From contig NC_132904.1 in assembly GCF_047675955.1 (NCBI RefSeq), forward strand, positions 3,039,501 to 3,103,500: a stretch of 64,000 nt of DNA, in the 5' to 3' direction. This DNA comes from Chlorocebus sabaeus. Taxonomy: Eukaryota; Chordata; Mammalia; Primates; Cercopithecidae. Made by a program: the position numbers and the translations under genes. Position 1 is the stretch's first letter, and each line of letters begins with the position of its first letter. Under the pieces are notes generated by a model, which was not told the DNA's origin, did no database searches, and was given only the letters and a program-made list of their open reading frames with translations. Positions 31,256 to 43,504 of this stretch are shown piece by piece.

Positions 31256-32280
31256 CGCATCTACTTTCTCCACCTGGTAGCAGCAATGGACTTTTGCAGT
31301 TTTCTCAGCACTTGAAAATCCAGACCCATCGTTTCCTGTTGGAGACACTGGCCACTAACTGCCTGGAAGTCTGCTCAGGTGCCTGAATTACACTCTAGTG
31401 GTCCCCACTGGTCCTACATTTCAATAGTTTTAACTTCCTTCCTTTGTTGCCTGTGCCCTGGGTGGCGGGTCTTTTTGCAGTTGTTTCTTCTCTAATACCT
31501 TAGTGTTCCCTTTGTACGTGTTTGGTTTTTCAATATCTAGTGAACAATTCTTTAAGTTCATTCCTTCAAAAGTATAGGTAGCTTCTGCCTACTGACTGTG
31601 TCCCTGCTGGTACTGAAACTGGTCCCAGAAAGGTCCTAGGGGAAACGTGGTAATTTGGGCTTGGTTTGGTCACGTCCTTGGCCTTGACTGTTGTGATGAG
31701 TTTCTGGTCAGTGACACTGGCGATCCATGCCATGCTGTGACTCATCGTCAATCAAACAAGCACTTGTAATGGGTTATGCTGAAGTCGGCGCCTTGGCAGA
31801 CCATTTGCCTGTTGGACTTGATCATCATAACACAGGGAGCACTGTGGCATGTGACAGGATTGGAGCTTCCAGAAAGAGGATGACGACTTCTACTTCTGGT
31901 TCTAAAGGGGCAATAGGGCCTGGAATCACCCTCCCATTATAAAAATCTAGAAACCAAAACAAGGTTTGTGGATTTAGACAACAGGCTGAGCAGGACCGTG
32001 GTCCCAAGAAAATGGAAGCTGATGGGCATGCCCTACGCTCACCCTGACTTTCTGTCCGGAGGTGGCTTCCAGACTGCAACACAGGCCAGAAGAGGCAAAG
32101 GGGCTCAGCAGGTTAAGTGCCAGATCAGGAGAAGGTTGAAAACAATACAGGTAAGACTGGCAATCAAGACAACAGCAAATGGACAAGCTGTAGAGAAAAG
32201 CAATGACATCAAAGATGTTTTATTTAAGATGATTAATAAAATGGAATAACCTTGGCTGGACTGGTTAAGAAAATAAAAAG
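31256..32280. other. Intergenic, possible unassigned old repeat
   Basis: AT-balanced sequence. The section 31560-31750, with ctgctggtactgaaactggt and cccagaaaggtcctagggga, has the flavour of an old interspersed repeat that I cannot name. No gene recognised. Confidence 0.4.
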
Positions 32281-32560
32281 TGCTTGAGCTCAGGAGTTTG
32301 AGACCAGCCTGGGTGACATAGCACAATCCTGACTCTACAAAAAATACACACAAAAAAAACCCCCAAAATTGTCTAGGTATGGTGGTGCATGCCTGTGGTC
32401 CCAGCTACTCAAGAGAGAGAGGCTGAGGTGGGAGAATGGCTTGAGCCTGGGAGGTCGAGGCTGCAGTGAGCCAAGATCAGGCCACTGCACTCCAGCCTGG
32501 GTGACAGAGCAAGACTCTGTCTCTAGAAAAGAAAAAAAAGAAAAGAACAAAAAAAGAAAA
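32281..32560 (+). mobile_element. AluJ-like SINE, 5' truncated
   Basis: It starts within the left arm at tgcttgagctcaggagtttg and ends in an A-rich gaaaaaaaagaaaagaac tail. Confidence 0.88.
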
Positions 32561-32584
32561 TGCAAATCACGTGTATATTGGTAA

Positions 32585-33010
32585 CACAAGAGGGGATACC
32601 ACTACCGGTCCCAGATACTTAAATGGTAAAGGTGGAATATAAAAATAAACTGTATGCCAATAAGCTTGACAATTTGGATGAAATGGTCAAATTCTTTGAA
32701 AGACACAATGAAAACATGGATAGTTCTCAATATGAAAACAGTGAGCTCATAATTTAACACTTTCTCTCAAATAAGTCTCTAGTTCCAAATTGCTTCACTG
32801 GCAAATCTATAAGATAGACAAAAAATAAATAATCCCAACCCCGCGAAATTAATTTAGAAAATAGGAGTAAGGAACACTCCAGTTCATTTTAGGAAGCCAG
32901 CATGAATCTAATAATCTAATATACAAACTGGACAAAGACATTCTAAGAACAAAAAACTACAGACCAATATTGTCATGAACATAGGCTCAGAACACTTCAT
33001 ATAATATAGG
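32585..33010 (+). mobile_element. Old L1 ORF2 fragment
   Basis: The phrases aagaggggataccactaccg, tgccaataagcttgacaatt and tgaaatggtcaaattctttg, then gaaagacacaatg, follow L1 ORF2 order. Confidence 0.8.
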
Positions 33011-33504
33011 GAAGAATTGTAAGCCATTTGAGTTTATCTTAGAATGATAAAGAATTTGTAAGGTGCAGCTGGGATTTTGCTTTTTTTTTTAAATGGGAGG
33101 GAATTTATATCGGTTGAATTGTTTGGACTTTTTCCTGCTTTTTCTTCCAGAACTTTTGTATAGATGAAGACTATGTCTCTGCATTTTTGTGTGTAAGGAT
33201 GGCAAGATAGAGTGGTTTCAAACATGTCAGTTTATGAGCTTCTTTTTTGGTCTGTCTTGGAAAACATGATTTTTTTTTTAGAGCAGGTTGGGGGACACAC
33301 AGTGAGAGAGGAGACTTCTTTGTCCTGCAGACTTTTGATCTTTTTGTCTTGCAAAATACTAGACGCCTCCCCCCCACCTTTTCCTCTACTGTATTGTTTC
33401 CAAAGAAGACTTCTCTCTTCCTCTTGAGCCTTTTCAAAAACTTCCTAGAGTTCCTCCTTATTATTTAGCCATTGCACTGATCTACCAATGATTGAGAAAA
33501 AGGA
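33011..33504. other. Unassigned AT-rich sequence
   Basis: T-rich sequence, perhaps more degraded L1. No gene recognised. Confidence 0.4.
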
Positions 33505-33990
33505 TCAAACTCTAAAATATTTGAAGAGATTTATTCTGAGTCAATTATGAATAACCAGTGGCCTGTGACAGCCCCAGGGGATCCTGAGAACATGTGCCCA
33601 AGGTGTTTGGGGTGCAGCTTGGTTTTATACATTTTAGAGAGACCTAAGACATCAATCATGAATCAATACATGTAAGATGTACATTGGTTCAATCTGGAAA
33701 GGCGAGACAACTCCAACAGGGTGCTTCCAGATCATAGGTGGATTCAAAGATTTTCTGATTGGCAACTGGTTAAAAGAGTTATTATCTAAAGACCTGGAAT
33801 CAATAGAAAGGGATGCCTGGGTTAAGATAAGGGGTAAAATACTTTGATTTCTATCAGGGCCTGCTCTCTGACATGACATTGGTATCTTATGGCTACAAAA
33901 AGTCTGTTTTGTCAGCCTTAAGTTCTCCGTTTTAATGTGAATGCTGGTCAGCTGTGCCTGTATTCCAAAGGGAGGAAGGTATGAGGCATG
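33505..33990 (-). repeat. Probable ERV LTR-like repeat, copy A
   Basis: The phrases ggttttatacattttagaga, gagacctaagacatcaatca, atacatgtaagatgtacatt and gggttaagataaggg recur, diverged, in copy B at 36440-37220. The order and the antisense AATAAA-like gatttattctg suggest an LTR on the minus strand. Family not named. Confidence 0.6.
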
Positions 33991-35506
33991 TCTGACCACT
34001 CATTCTCATCAGGGCCTGAACTAATGTTTCAAGTTTACTTTAGAATGAATGCGCTTCCATTTAGTTGGTTGGGGGACCTGGCATTTTATTTTTGGTTTAT
34101 ATTCTCCTCCTCTGGCCAAGACTTGCCAGAGGCAACATCAATGGCCACCAAACTTTATTTTGTCCCATAGCATTGCTGGGGTGTTATGGCTGCCTGTCCT
34201 GGGTCTATCGTGACCCTCAGTGGGACCCCTATGACCAAGGGGCTTAGAGCCAAAAGTCTTACAGCCAATTTAAATATTCTAGGCCAGAAGGGAATGGAGG
34301 TAGATAGGCATTCATCAACCCTTAAAATTCCACCAAACTTTTTTTATATGTATAAATATGTACACACAGACACACACACACAAATACATACATATGTGTA
34401 TATATAAATTTATGTAGATATATCCAACTGCATACATCTCATAACTGGGAGTATTATACCCAAGAGGCTTTGTCATGAGGTATCTTCATATCTTCTCAGT
34501 AATTTTCTTTGAATTCTATGGAAAGCAGTAAATTATGGTTGAGATGGATGAAAACAGGTCACATAGTAACTCAGGAGGCAAAGTCCCTTTTTTTTTTTGC
34601 CACTGATTTAGGCATCTCTGTGCCCATCCTTGATTTAGAGGATCTGAACGAACTCTATCCCCCCAAACTGGCCCTTACAATCTCCTATGCCTGCCTCACC
34701 TGCAGCTGTCCCTGGGCTTAGAGGAAGAGTGCTGGTATGATTTTAGCAGCAGGTATCTGCAGTGAAAAACAGATCGAGCCCAGTGGGATGCCAATGAGAG
34801 AGAGTTGCATCTCTGTTTTTCAGAATACCATATTCTGGTTTCCTCAGAAGTAAAACAAGGAGAGATAAACAACATTAATAATTTGACAATCAAAAGAGAA
34901 TGTGTGTGTGTCAGAAGAGAAAAAGGAATCTATTCCATTAGGGCACTGGCTAAAAGCATCATGAAGAAAATTATAACCTGGTTCATCTTTAGAGGATTAT
35001 TATAGCCAAGAAATAATTCATGATTCAATCCACACTAACAAACAAAAGTCAGGGCTGGAATCTAGTAATGGGTGTATTATAGTTTTCCTTTGAAAAAATT
35101 TCCCTCTCTCTAGCCTTCCTTTTCTACTAAAGAGAAATTATAGTAAGACCAATCTCTGTGCAAAACAAGTTTTAGGCTTATTATACTTCCCTGATTATAA
35201 AGTGCAGCAAGAACCAATTGGCCATACAGGCTCCTTTCAAGTTGACTTTGCTGGAACTTTACCTAAAAATATATTATTCTAGTCAAAGCCTTGGTAAAAT
35301 AACCCAGGTCTCCAATTGTGTCCCGTTTCAAAAGAAAACATTCTTACTAAACCTATGTAAACAACTAAATGCCATAAAATCAGAATATTCACTAATAGGG
35401 TCTGAATTTTGAAGAATTCAGATAGAGAGAAAGATATATTTACTCATAAAAACTTACTTTACCCGATTTCTCTAAACTATAAATAACTCAAGAGAAAAAA
35501 CTTTCT
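33991..35506. other. Unassigned AT-rich sequence between repeat copies
   Basis: It includes a TA/CA microsatellite (34345-34425). Stretches such as 35160-35420 may be degraded retroviral sequence, since they lie between two related LTR-like copies, but no motif could be recognised. No intact gene. Confidence 0.4.
34345..34425. repeat. TA/CA-rich microsatellite
   Basis: Mixed tatgta, acacaca and atacata phrases. Confidence 0.8.
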
Positions 35507-35785
35507 GACCGGGTGCGGTGGCTCACACCTGTAATCCCAGCACTTTGGGAGGCCGAGGCGGGTGGATCACAAGGTTAGGAGTTTGAGACCTGCTTGGCCA
35601 ATATGGTGAAACTCTGTCTCTACTAAAAATACAAAAATTAGCCGGGCATGGTGGTGTGTGCCTGTAATCCCAGCTACTCAGGAGGCTGAGGCAGAAGAAT
35701 CGCTTGAACCCGGGAGGTGGAGGTTGCAGTGAGCCAAGATCGTGCCACTGCACTCCAGCCTGGGTGACAGAGCAACACTCCGTCT

Positions 35786-35826
<41 letters not shown>
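35507..35826 (+). mobile_element. AluS-type SINE, full length, long A tail
   Basis: It begins gaccgggtgcggtggctcac and ends with an A tail of roughly 40 bases. The long homopolymer is a mutable site. Confidence 0.93.
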
Positions 35827-35828
<2 letters not shown>

Positions 35829-36439
35829 AAGGAAAGGCTTTCCTTGAGTTTTCCTGAACCAGAGCAGCAGCTTTCAAACAACATGTCGTGTGTTCACCTT
35901 GGAGCTGTCATACACTAAGCAGCTCTTGTCAGTGAGATGAGAGTTGTCGGACACTGTAGAACCCAGCAGCTCCTCACATCGAGTCATTCCTAGAGGAAAA
36001 ACAGGCTCCCTGCTCCTGAGTATCTCCTCCTTGCATTCCCCAGGCAGCCAGATCCTATATAAACCATTTTTGTTTTACCATAGAACTCTTTTGGGCACCA
36101 CTGATTCCATTCACATGGGGTTAGCTTCACTTAACATCGCATGGCAAGCCAGAAAATGCCCCTCAGGTGGAAATTCTTGAGTCCAAAGTCCCAGCAGTTC
36201 ATTGGGAAGTGCTCACAGCCTTTTGCCGTAAACCCCAATGAACACTCCATGGCAGACTATGAAGTAGAGGGTTTTTTCTGGCTTGCACTCCAGCTTCTAC
36301 ACTATATTCTGTGGGCTCAGGCAATCTTACCAGTTCCCATTTAACGTGTCCAATTAACATTTCTCCCAGGGGAGATTTACATGTCTTCAGTTTTATAGTA
36401 CTAGGGGGGAGAAACATCCCCCAGTCAGATAGACAAATC
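35827..36439. other. Unassigned sequence
   Basis: Single-copy-looking, possibly part of the same ERV block. No gene or named element recognised. Confidence 0.4.
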
Positions 36440-36785
36440 AAAAAGTACCTGGAACAAATCTCAATCAATTTAGAAGTTTATTTTGCCGAGGTTAAGGACG
36501 TGCCCATGACAGCCTTAGGAGGTCTGGATGACATTAGGCCAAGGTGGTTGGGCTACAGCATGGTTTTAAACATTTTAGGGAGACAAAGACATCAATCAAT
36601 ACATGTAAGATATACATTTGTTTGGTCTGGAAAGGCAGCACAACTCAAAGCTGGGTCTTCCAGGTGATAGGTAGATGCAAAAATTGTCATACTGGCTATT
36701 GGTTGAAGGAGTTGATCTAAAGATTTGGATTCAATAGAAGGGACTGTCTGGGTTAAGATAAGGGTTGTGGAGACCAAGGTTCTTT
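36440..36785 (-). repeat. Probable ERV LTR-like repeat, copy B (left part)
   Basis: Shares with copy A the ordered phrases ggttttaaacattttaggga, catcaatcaatacatgtaag, tctggaaaggc and gtctgggttaagataagggt. It is split by an Alu and resumes at 37117. Confidence 0.6.
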
Positions 36786-37102
36786 TTTCTTTCTTTCTTT
36801 CTTTTTTTTTTTTTTTTTTGAGACAGAGTCTCACTCTGTCACCCAAGCAAGAGTACAATCGTGTGATCTCGGCTCACTGCAACTTCCACATCCCAGGTTC
36901 AAGTGATTTTCCTTCCTCAGCCTCTCTAGTAGCTGGGATTACAGGTGTGAGCCACCATACCCAGCTAATTTTTTGTATTTTTAGTAGAGATGGGATTTTG
37001 CCATGTTGGTCAGGCTGGTGTCCAACTCCTGACCTCAGGTGATCTGCTTGCCTCAGCCTCCCAAAGTGCTGGGAATATGGTGTGAGCCACCTCGCCAGGC
37101 CA
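36786..37102 (-). mobile_element. Antisense AluS-type SINE with 14-bp target-site duplication
   Basis: A T-rich tail is followed by gagacagagtctcactctgt, ending at gccacctcgccaggcc. The exact 14-base duplication agaccaaggttctt is at 36771-36784 and 37103-37116. It is inserted into repeat copy B. Confidence 0.95.
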
Positions 37103-37223
37103 AGACCAAGGTTCTTATTATGCAGATGAAGCCTCCAGGTAGCAGGCTTCGGAGAGAATAGATTGTAAATGTTTCTTATCAGACTTAAAGGGTCTGTTTT
37201 TTCAATGTTAAGGTCTCTGTTCT

Positions 37224-37526
37224 TTTTTCCTTTTTTGTTTTTTTGAGATAGAATCTCACTGTGCCACCCAGGCTGGAGTGCAGTGGCACGATCTTAGTTC
37301 ACTGCAGCCTCAACCTCCCAAGCTCAAGTGATCCTCCCACCTCAGCCTCCTTAGTAGTTGGGATTACAAGCATGTGCCATCACAACTGGGTAATTTTTGT
37401 ATTTTTTGTAGAGATGGAGTTTCACCATGTTTCCCAGGCTGGTCTCAAACTCCTGAGCTCAAGTAATATGCCCATCTTGGCCTCCCAAAGTGCTGGGATT
37501 ACAGACATGAGCCATCGTGGCTGACC
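37224..37526 (-). mobile_element. Antisense AluJ-like SINE
   Basis: It runs from ttttttgagatagaatctca to atgagccatcgtggctgacc, with old-type divergence. The 37117-37223 segment to its left belongs to repeat copy B. Confidence 0.88.
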
Positions 37527-37539
37527 TAGAATTTTATTT

Positions 37540-39140
37540 TTTGTTTATAGATACAATACCCATTTTCATAAGACATTTAGGTAAAGGAGTGACGACTACT
37601 TTACATAAACCTGTTTAAACATCTAAAAATTTATAATTCTATCATCCCTTATATTCTTATGTTCTGGTCCCAGGAACTTTTTTCTTTTCTACCCCCAGAC
37701 CGTTTTACCTTTTCTGGTGAAAAAAGATTTGGGTTCCCAGCAGGGGATTGAGCCAGGGGATTCAGGCCCTTTTGTGAATCTTTATCTTATTTTTCCTCAG
37801 CATAGCTCCAGGCAATGTCAGCTTTCTCATTATCACCTTTGCCTTTTGATTTTTCTTAAATTTCTCCAATCTGGGGCAAATGCCGCGAACAATTAGTATG
37901 GGGCCTTTTAATGTTGGGAGAGTGGCAGGAGCTCCCTTTGGTCCGCCCAAGCTTTGATAGTGTTGTAAAGATCTTTGTTTTAACTCCATCAATTTTCATT
38001 TCGTTTGTTTCATTTTTTAATAACCATTGGAAGATTTCCACCCTTCTGGGTTGAGTCCCCTGACTCCCTTTTGCATTTCCCATTTTTTTTTTGGTTAATT
38101 ATCTTAATGTTTTACTAGCATCTGTGATACCCATGAAGGAGAGCAAATTTGAGAAGGCTTCTCAAGTCATTGTTCGATTCTGCAGAAGTGATGTCACCTG
38201 GGGTGCCCATGGAGAAGGGGTCCCCTCAACCACAGCATTGACTGTGACCTGAGTAATAGGCATATTCTGTGGGTGAATATCTGGTTATCACAAAGTCAGT
38301 CCCACATGACTTGTTTATGAAGCATATCAACTGCTTCCTCTGGGGTGATCCACTTAGTATTTTATAGGGAGAGTTGGGCAGTCCCCTCAGGGTAAACAGC
38401 CCTTACAGTGGCATTTATCAGGCCCAATAGGCTGGTCGTTCTCAGGAACAACCTCCTGTGCATTTGGATCACATATACTCATCAGCAATTATTTAATAGT
38501 GAGCTGTGGGTCTATATCAACTCAAACATGCTCTTTCATTCTATAGCATTTAAAATTAAGGGTACTGTCCTTAAAGCAGTTACTCTTACAGTCCATTTTA
38601 GTAAAGGTTTCTTAGGAAGCTGATGATACCAATCTACAAAATGGAACAGTTCCTTTACATTATACCACCTGGTTTTGTTACCTGGTTTTGCCCTTCTCCA
38701 ATGGTGACTATCTTCTGGGTAACCACAGATTCCAGAGGTACCTTTTGCTGCCCTTAATTGTTCCTTTTGTGGGTAGCTTTGAGGCTCGAGGCCTGAGCTG
38801 AGACAAACCCACATCTGAGCTTGGTCCAGCCTTGAGGCCAAACCCAACATTCAATCACTGTCATTTTACCTATCACAGATAACAATAGCCGTGGGATTGG
38901 ATATTTTGCTTCTTCCTTATTAGTTTGCGTTTCCTTATGCATCCAGTGAACCCACTTCCTGGAGTATGATCTACCTCTAAATTCCACTGGTGACTTTCAC
39001 CTTTAGTAACTGAATGCAGTCTAGCTGTAGCTCCCTAAGATGGGGAACCATGTGGCCACCCAGGAGTCAAACGTTTCTCATTCCCCACCTTTTCCTTTGT
39101 CTTTTTATCCATTTAGTTTTGTCTATATAATTTCTCCTTT
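37540..39140 (-). pseudogene. Possible degenerate retroviral internal sequence
   Basis: On the minus strand, short frames (38083-37856 and 37992-37762) overlap and look like shifted pieces of one protein. The first begins MGN, as many gag proteins do. Further right, 38850-38536 is another open stretch. The proximity of LTR-like repeats supports a retroviral origin, but no catalytic or zinc-knuckle motif was found, so this is tentative. Alternatively it could be an unrelated old repeat. Confidence 0.3.
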
Positions 39141-39150
39141 GTAGGCAGGA

Positions 39151-39603
39151 TGTGGGATTTGATTCTGGAGGCGGGGCTTGGACACAAGACCAAATTGAGG
39201 ACTAGCTAAACAGGGACAAGGCAAAAACTGGTTTCCATAAGACATGCCCACCACTGAGCCATGTCAGTTTACCATTGCCATGGCAACACCTAGTATTACC
39301 ACTCCTTTTCATGGCAATGACCGGATGACCCAGAAGTTACCACGCTTTTCCTAGAAATTTCTACATAACTAGAAATTACATGTGAGACCCTTAACTCATG
39401 TGTAATTAAAAGTGGGTATAAATGTGAATGCAGAACTCTGAGCTCTGCTCTGGGCACACAGCCTATGGGGTGTCCCTGTCTGCAAGGAGCAGCACCTTTG
39501 CTGCTGCTGTGCACTGCTGCTTCAATCAAAGTTGCTGTCTAACACCACCAGCTCGTCCTTGAATTCTTTCTGGGGTGAAGCCAAGAACCCTCCTGGGATA
39601 ACA
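39151..39603 (+). mobile_element. Solo LTR, class I ERV-like, family not named
   Basis: The unit begins tgtgggatttgattctggag and ends cctgggataaca, giving TG and CA ends 453 bases apart. A TATA-like tataaat (39417-39423) is followed about 100 bases on by a degraded poly(A) signal in ttcaatcaaag, and then by a U5-like segment, so transcription would run to the right. I recognise the 3' half as a common primate LTR but cannot assign the family. No clear target duplication was seen. Confidence 0.65.
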
Positions 39604-40270
39604 TACTAGTGAGAAAAGGGTTATAAAATATGATCGTTTTGTAAAAGAAATGATGTGTAACTATATATATACCCATAGGAGAAGGTAAAGAGATATTTAC
39701 CTCAAATTTTCAACAACAGCTTCTTCCACAGCATGAGAGACAAGAGTGAGGAAGAAAGTTATATCAATTGAATTTTTTATCTTGAGAATATAATGTTTGC
39801 AAAACTTAACAAAATGAATGATCTCTCACCTGTTAAATAAACAGATCTTAAAAGATTGTTAAATGTGTCAGTGTGGAAGTAACTAGGAGGTAGCTCCCAA
39901 AAGCTGCTAGGTTGGTAACATCCAAGCAAGGCCTGTTTTTTATTAGGATACCATATTACATCAGCTGCCACCATTGGGGGAAGCTGGGTGATGGGTACAT
40001 GGACCTCTCTGTACTGTTTTTGCCACTTTTTGCTTGCCTAATTAATTTAAAATAGAAACTCCAAAAAAAAGTGATTAGGTTTAACTGCATAAAATTGTCA
40101 ATACTGGACTGTTTTGGACCCACAAATATGGCAACTTTGTATTGTTAAGTATACAGTTAATCTAGAGGAAGGCTGTAACTGAATTGTATTTGAACCTGTC
40201 TGGAAGAGCTTTGGCAACTGATTGAAGTGGTGTGCGTGGAGGTTGACAACTATAGCTACATCTGTTAGAA
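39604..40270. other. Unassigned AT-rich sequence
   Basis: No gene recognised. Confidence 0.45.
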
Positions 40271-40510
40271 ATGCAAAATGCTTGTTCCCTGGTGCCACAA
40301 AGAAATAGCACTTGAACATAAATTTAATTCTCTCAGCAAGGCCATTTTTACTTTCTGCAGAAAGGGTGCCCATCACAGACGGAACAATGGCAAGAGCACA
40401 CCTGAACAAAGGAAAACAGACATATTTATCCCTTACGCATTTGGGTCATCCTTACTGCTGTGTCCTGCATCCATTGGCTGGAGCAGGACCTCACGGTCTT
40501 AAACTGATAC
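40271..40510 (-). repeat. LTR-like repeat family C, inverted copy
   Basis: The stretch aaatgcttgttccctggtgc, cacaaagaaatagcacttga, acataaatttaattctctca and cagacggaacaatggcaaga is the complement of the 3' half of the two plus-strand copies at 41135 and 41866. Confidence 0.75.
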
Positions 40511-41134
40511 CCGATTTGCTAATAACCTAAAACTTTCCTAACTAGGTAAGTGCAAGGGAGAACAAAGAAGGAGAGGAAGTTGCTTACGAAAGGCTTCAGG
40601 AAGCAATAACATTTCCAAATAAGGAAGGGGCATAAGCTATGAGCTAAGACTTGCGTGGGCCTGTCCAGACATGCCTGAGTAAGCCAAAGTGACTAACTGG
40701 GCTAAAGTGTAAGAACTAATAGTTGATAGGAGGCTTTAGAGTAAGGAGCTATTATTCCTAGTGTCTATTATTTTATTTTAAAACCAAGATGAACTTTGGA
40801 GAGGCACTTTTCTACTTTCTACAACATCTCTCTGAGATTTCAAGTCCAGTTGCCTGAGCTCTGGGATTCTAAGCCCAGCCTCTTCAATGCTACAGGCTTT
40901 ACATATGACCTTCCCCCAAAACCCCTGACCCACTTCTAGATTGCTAAGTCACTCCATAATCTTTCCAGAAGGTCTGGTGCCTGGATAGCCTCTCATGTCC
41001 TTGACTGGCATTACTCAGCCCCAGAGAGCTCAGAACAACTCTGGGCAGGACAATGGCTGGTGTTTAGTAGACTCTGGGTTTGCACTTCTCAGTAGATGGT
41101 TTTTCACGTCCATGTGTTAAAAATAGTGAACCCC
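40511..41134. other. Spacer between inverted LTR-like copies
   Basis: Unassigned sequence. No gene recognised. Confidence 0.45.
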
Positions 41135-41670
41135 AAGTTTCCCTTCAAAGCATCAGTATGCCAGTATGTTCAGCTTTCTTATTCTTTGATTCTCCACTTT
41201 AAAGTTTATCTTCCTGGTTCTCTTCACCCTCTTGCTTCTAGTTTCAGTAAACAACCTTTTCCACCAGTTTTAATCAGTAGTTCACATATGTTCCCCTGGT
41301 CACCTGCTCTGACCTAAGTCACCTTTAGTTACCTGTTTCTAACAGGCCTTCCTGCCAAACTACTCACCCCGCTACTCTGGCTCATATTCCTGCTCTTTTT
41401 TTAAATAGCCAATTGGAATTAGCTTAGACTGTGCAGTCCAACCCTAGCCAATAGGGGAATGACACAGCAGTAGGGGCTGCCTGTGTCAGGAATAAGAACT
41501 TCTTCCCCTCCCCTGTCCAGGTGTGCTCTCGCCATTGTTCCATCTGTGAGGAGCACCCCTTCTGCAGAAAGTAAAAATTGCCTTGCTGAGAAAATTAAAT
41601 TTATGTTCAAGTGCTATTTCTTTGTGACACCGAGGAACAAGCATTTTGCATTTCTAACACATGTCTGGAC
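41135..41670 (+). repeat. LTR-like repeat family C, direct copy 1
   Basis: Contains gttcagctttcttattcttt, ctagtttcagtaaacaacct, agccaattggaattagctta, gactgtgcagtccaacccta and a CCAAT box (agccaatagggg). These are followed about 35 bases on by an AT-rich ggaataagaac start-site-like element and then attaaatttatgttcaagtg. The layout resembles an LTR promoter. Confidence 0.75.
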
Positions 41671-41865
41671 ATCCCATGTCAAAGCCAAGTTTGGGCAATA
41701 AGTTTGTGTAAAGTCAGACCCAGCACTCCGAAGTGTGGTTACTCCCACTCTTGTGCCCAGCAAGAATTTCCATGAGGGTTCTGCATGTAGGATATAATAA
41801 ATTCCTCTTCAAAGGTTTTAGCCTGTAAATTGTCAAGTACAATGAGTTCTGAGATCCTCTCCAAA
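41671..41865. other. Spacer between direct LTR-like copies
   Basis: Under 200 bases, unassigned. Confidence 0.5.
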
Positions 41866-42385
41866 GAACCAGTGCATCAGTGTGTTCAGCTTCCCTGTTC
41901 TTTGTTGTTCATTTTAAAATTTAACATCCTCATTCTCTTTGTCTCCTTGCCCCTAGTTTCAGTAAACAATCCCCTCCTAGCTTCTATCACCTGCTCTGAT
42001 CTTTGTCACCCCTGGTCACCTGCTTCAGCCTGAGTCACTCCTGGTCACCTGCTCTGACCTGAGTCATCCTGAGTCACCTGTTCTGGAACTGTCCTTCCTG
42101 CCAAATTACTCACCCCACCACTCTGACTCGTACCCTCACTCTCTTTAAAATAGCCAATCAGAATTAGCTTAGACTGTGCAGTCCAACCCTAGCCAATAGG
42201 GGAACGGCACAGCAGTAGGGCTGCCTGCATCAGGGATAAAAACACCTTCCCTTCCCTTGTTCAGGTGTGCTCTTGCCATTGCTCCATCCGTAAGTCACAC
42301 CTTTCTATAGAAGTAACATTGCCTTGCTGAGAAAATTACATTTATGTTCAAGTGCTATTTCTTTTTTGGCACCGAAAATTTATTT
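41866..42385 (+). repeat. LTR-like repeat family C, direct copy 2
   Basis: Repeats the landmarks of copy 1 in order: gtgttcagcttccctgttct, agtttcagtaaacaatcccc, agccaatcagaattagctta, the shared gtgcagtccaaccctagcca and attacatttatgttcaagtg. It carries an internal duplication of the cacctgctctgacctgagtc phrase. Confidence 0.75.
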
Positions 42386-43084
42386 CTAACATGCATATCT
42401 GAAAATGAAAAAAGACCTAAAACCTTAACTGTTTACCTTTCCTTCAACTTTCTGCCATTTTTCATACTCGCAAGAAGCATAAAAGGTCCTTTTTCTTCCT
42501 CCCTGTGAGAACGTCAGCAAATGGTTAACACAGATTGCTGGTTTAGCAGTAGCCACGGGGAGGGAAAATGTAAGTTATTAATGTCACTTTTTTATACAGG
42601 CAGTGTGAGCATTTGAAGATAATAAACTCTTATTTGCAGGTCACACGTTGCAATGTATGTACATATTGCTAATGCGTGTTTGTAAAATAGGCAATAAGGG
42701 CTCAAAATAAACTGTCTTGGAATGGCTAATAAGTAATAAGCCTCTGGCCTTTAAAATTAATAAAAAAGAAGCATATTCTGTGTGGCCTACTCTGGGTGAA
42801 AAGAGGTACAACAGAATGTGTCCGAGACTCAGCTCTTGTCCTTACTTTTATTTCTGGCATAGCAGGAAGGCATGACCCTATAAAAGCACTGGCAAGAGCA
42901 AAATCTGCAAACACAACACCAGAGAAATTCAGAATTTTCGATCTGGAGAGAACTTTTGCATCCCTTGAACCCCAGCTTGCCTAGTCCTCAGCTTGCAGTG
43001 ACTTGCCCAAGATCACTCAAGGTAAAGCAGCAAATGCCCATGGTAATCTTCCAGTCTGAGGAAGTTAAGGTTTGGGGGTTTGCC
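42386..43084. other. Unique sequence with a weak SINE relic
   Basis: Around 42965-43035 the phrase cagtgacttgcccaagatca looks like the complement of a MIR or L2 core. No gene recognised. Confidence 0.45.
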
Positions 43085-43290
43085 ATAGAGGTCACTGGCC
43101 TGGAATTTGGGAATCTTGCATTTGGCTCTAGCTCTGCTGCTGTGTGACCTTGGACACAACCTTAAACCTCATGGGGCATCATGTTCCTCTGCAAATAGAA
43201 GTGGTGGGACCTCTTCACAGTGTTGCTGTGGGGATTACATGAGATCACATAGGTAATAGAATTTTGTAAATACAAAACGACATTAAATGA
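43085..43290 (+). repeat. MIR SINE fragment
   Basis: The order ggctctagctctgctgctgt, gtgaccttggacacaacctt, aaacctcatggggcatcatg, ttgctgtggggattacatga is the full MIR pattern. Confidence 0.88.
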
Positions 43291-43504
43291 GACCTGTCAA
43301 GCAATAAGCTAAGTAAGGAATGATATGTTTTAAAAAGTGATATAGTTACAATGATTATAAAATCTCAGAAAGCTAGTTGTGATCCAAGTTAATAAACATC
43401 TCCATCTTTGCAGCAGAAATAATTGCCCCTGGTGTCATAATAATGCCAGATATTTATTTACACCTTTCCTGGTTACCAAATGCCTTGAATACAGTTGTCT
43501 GTGC

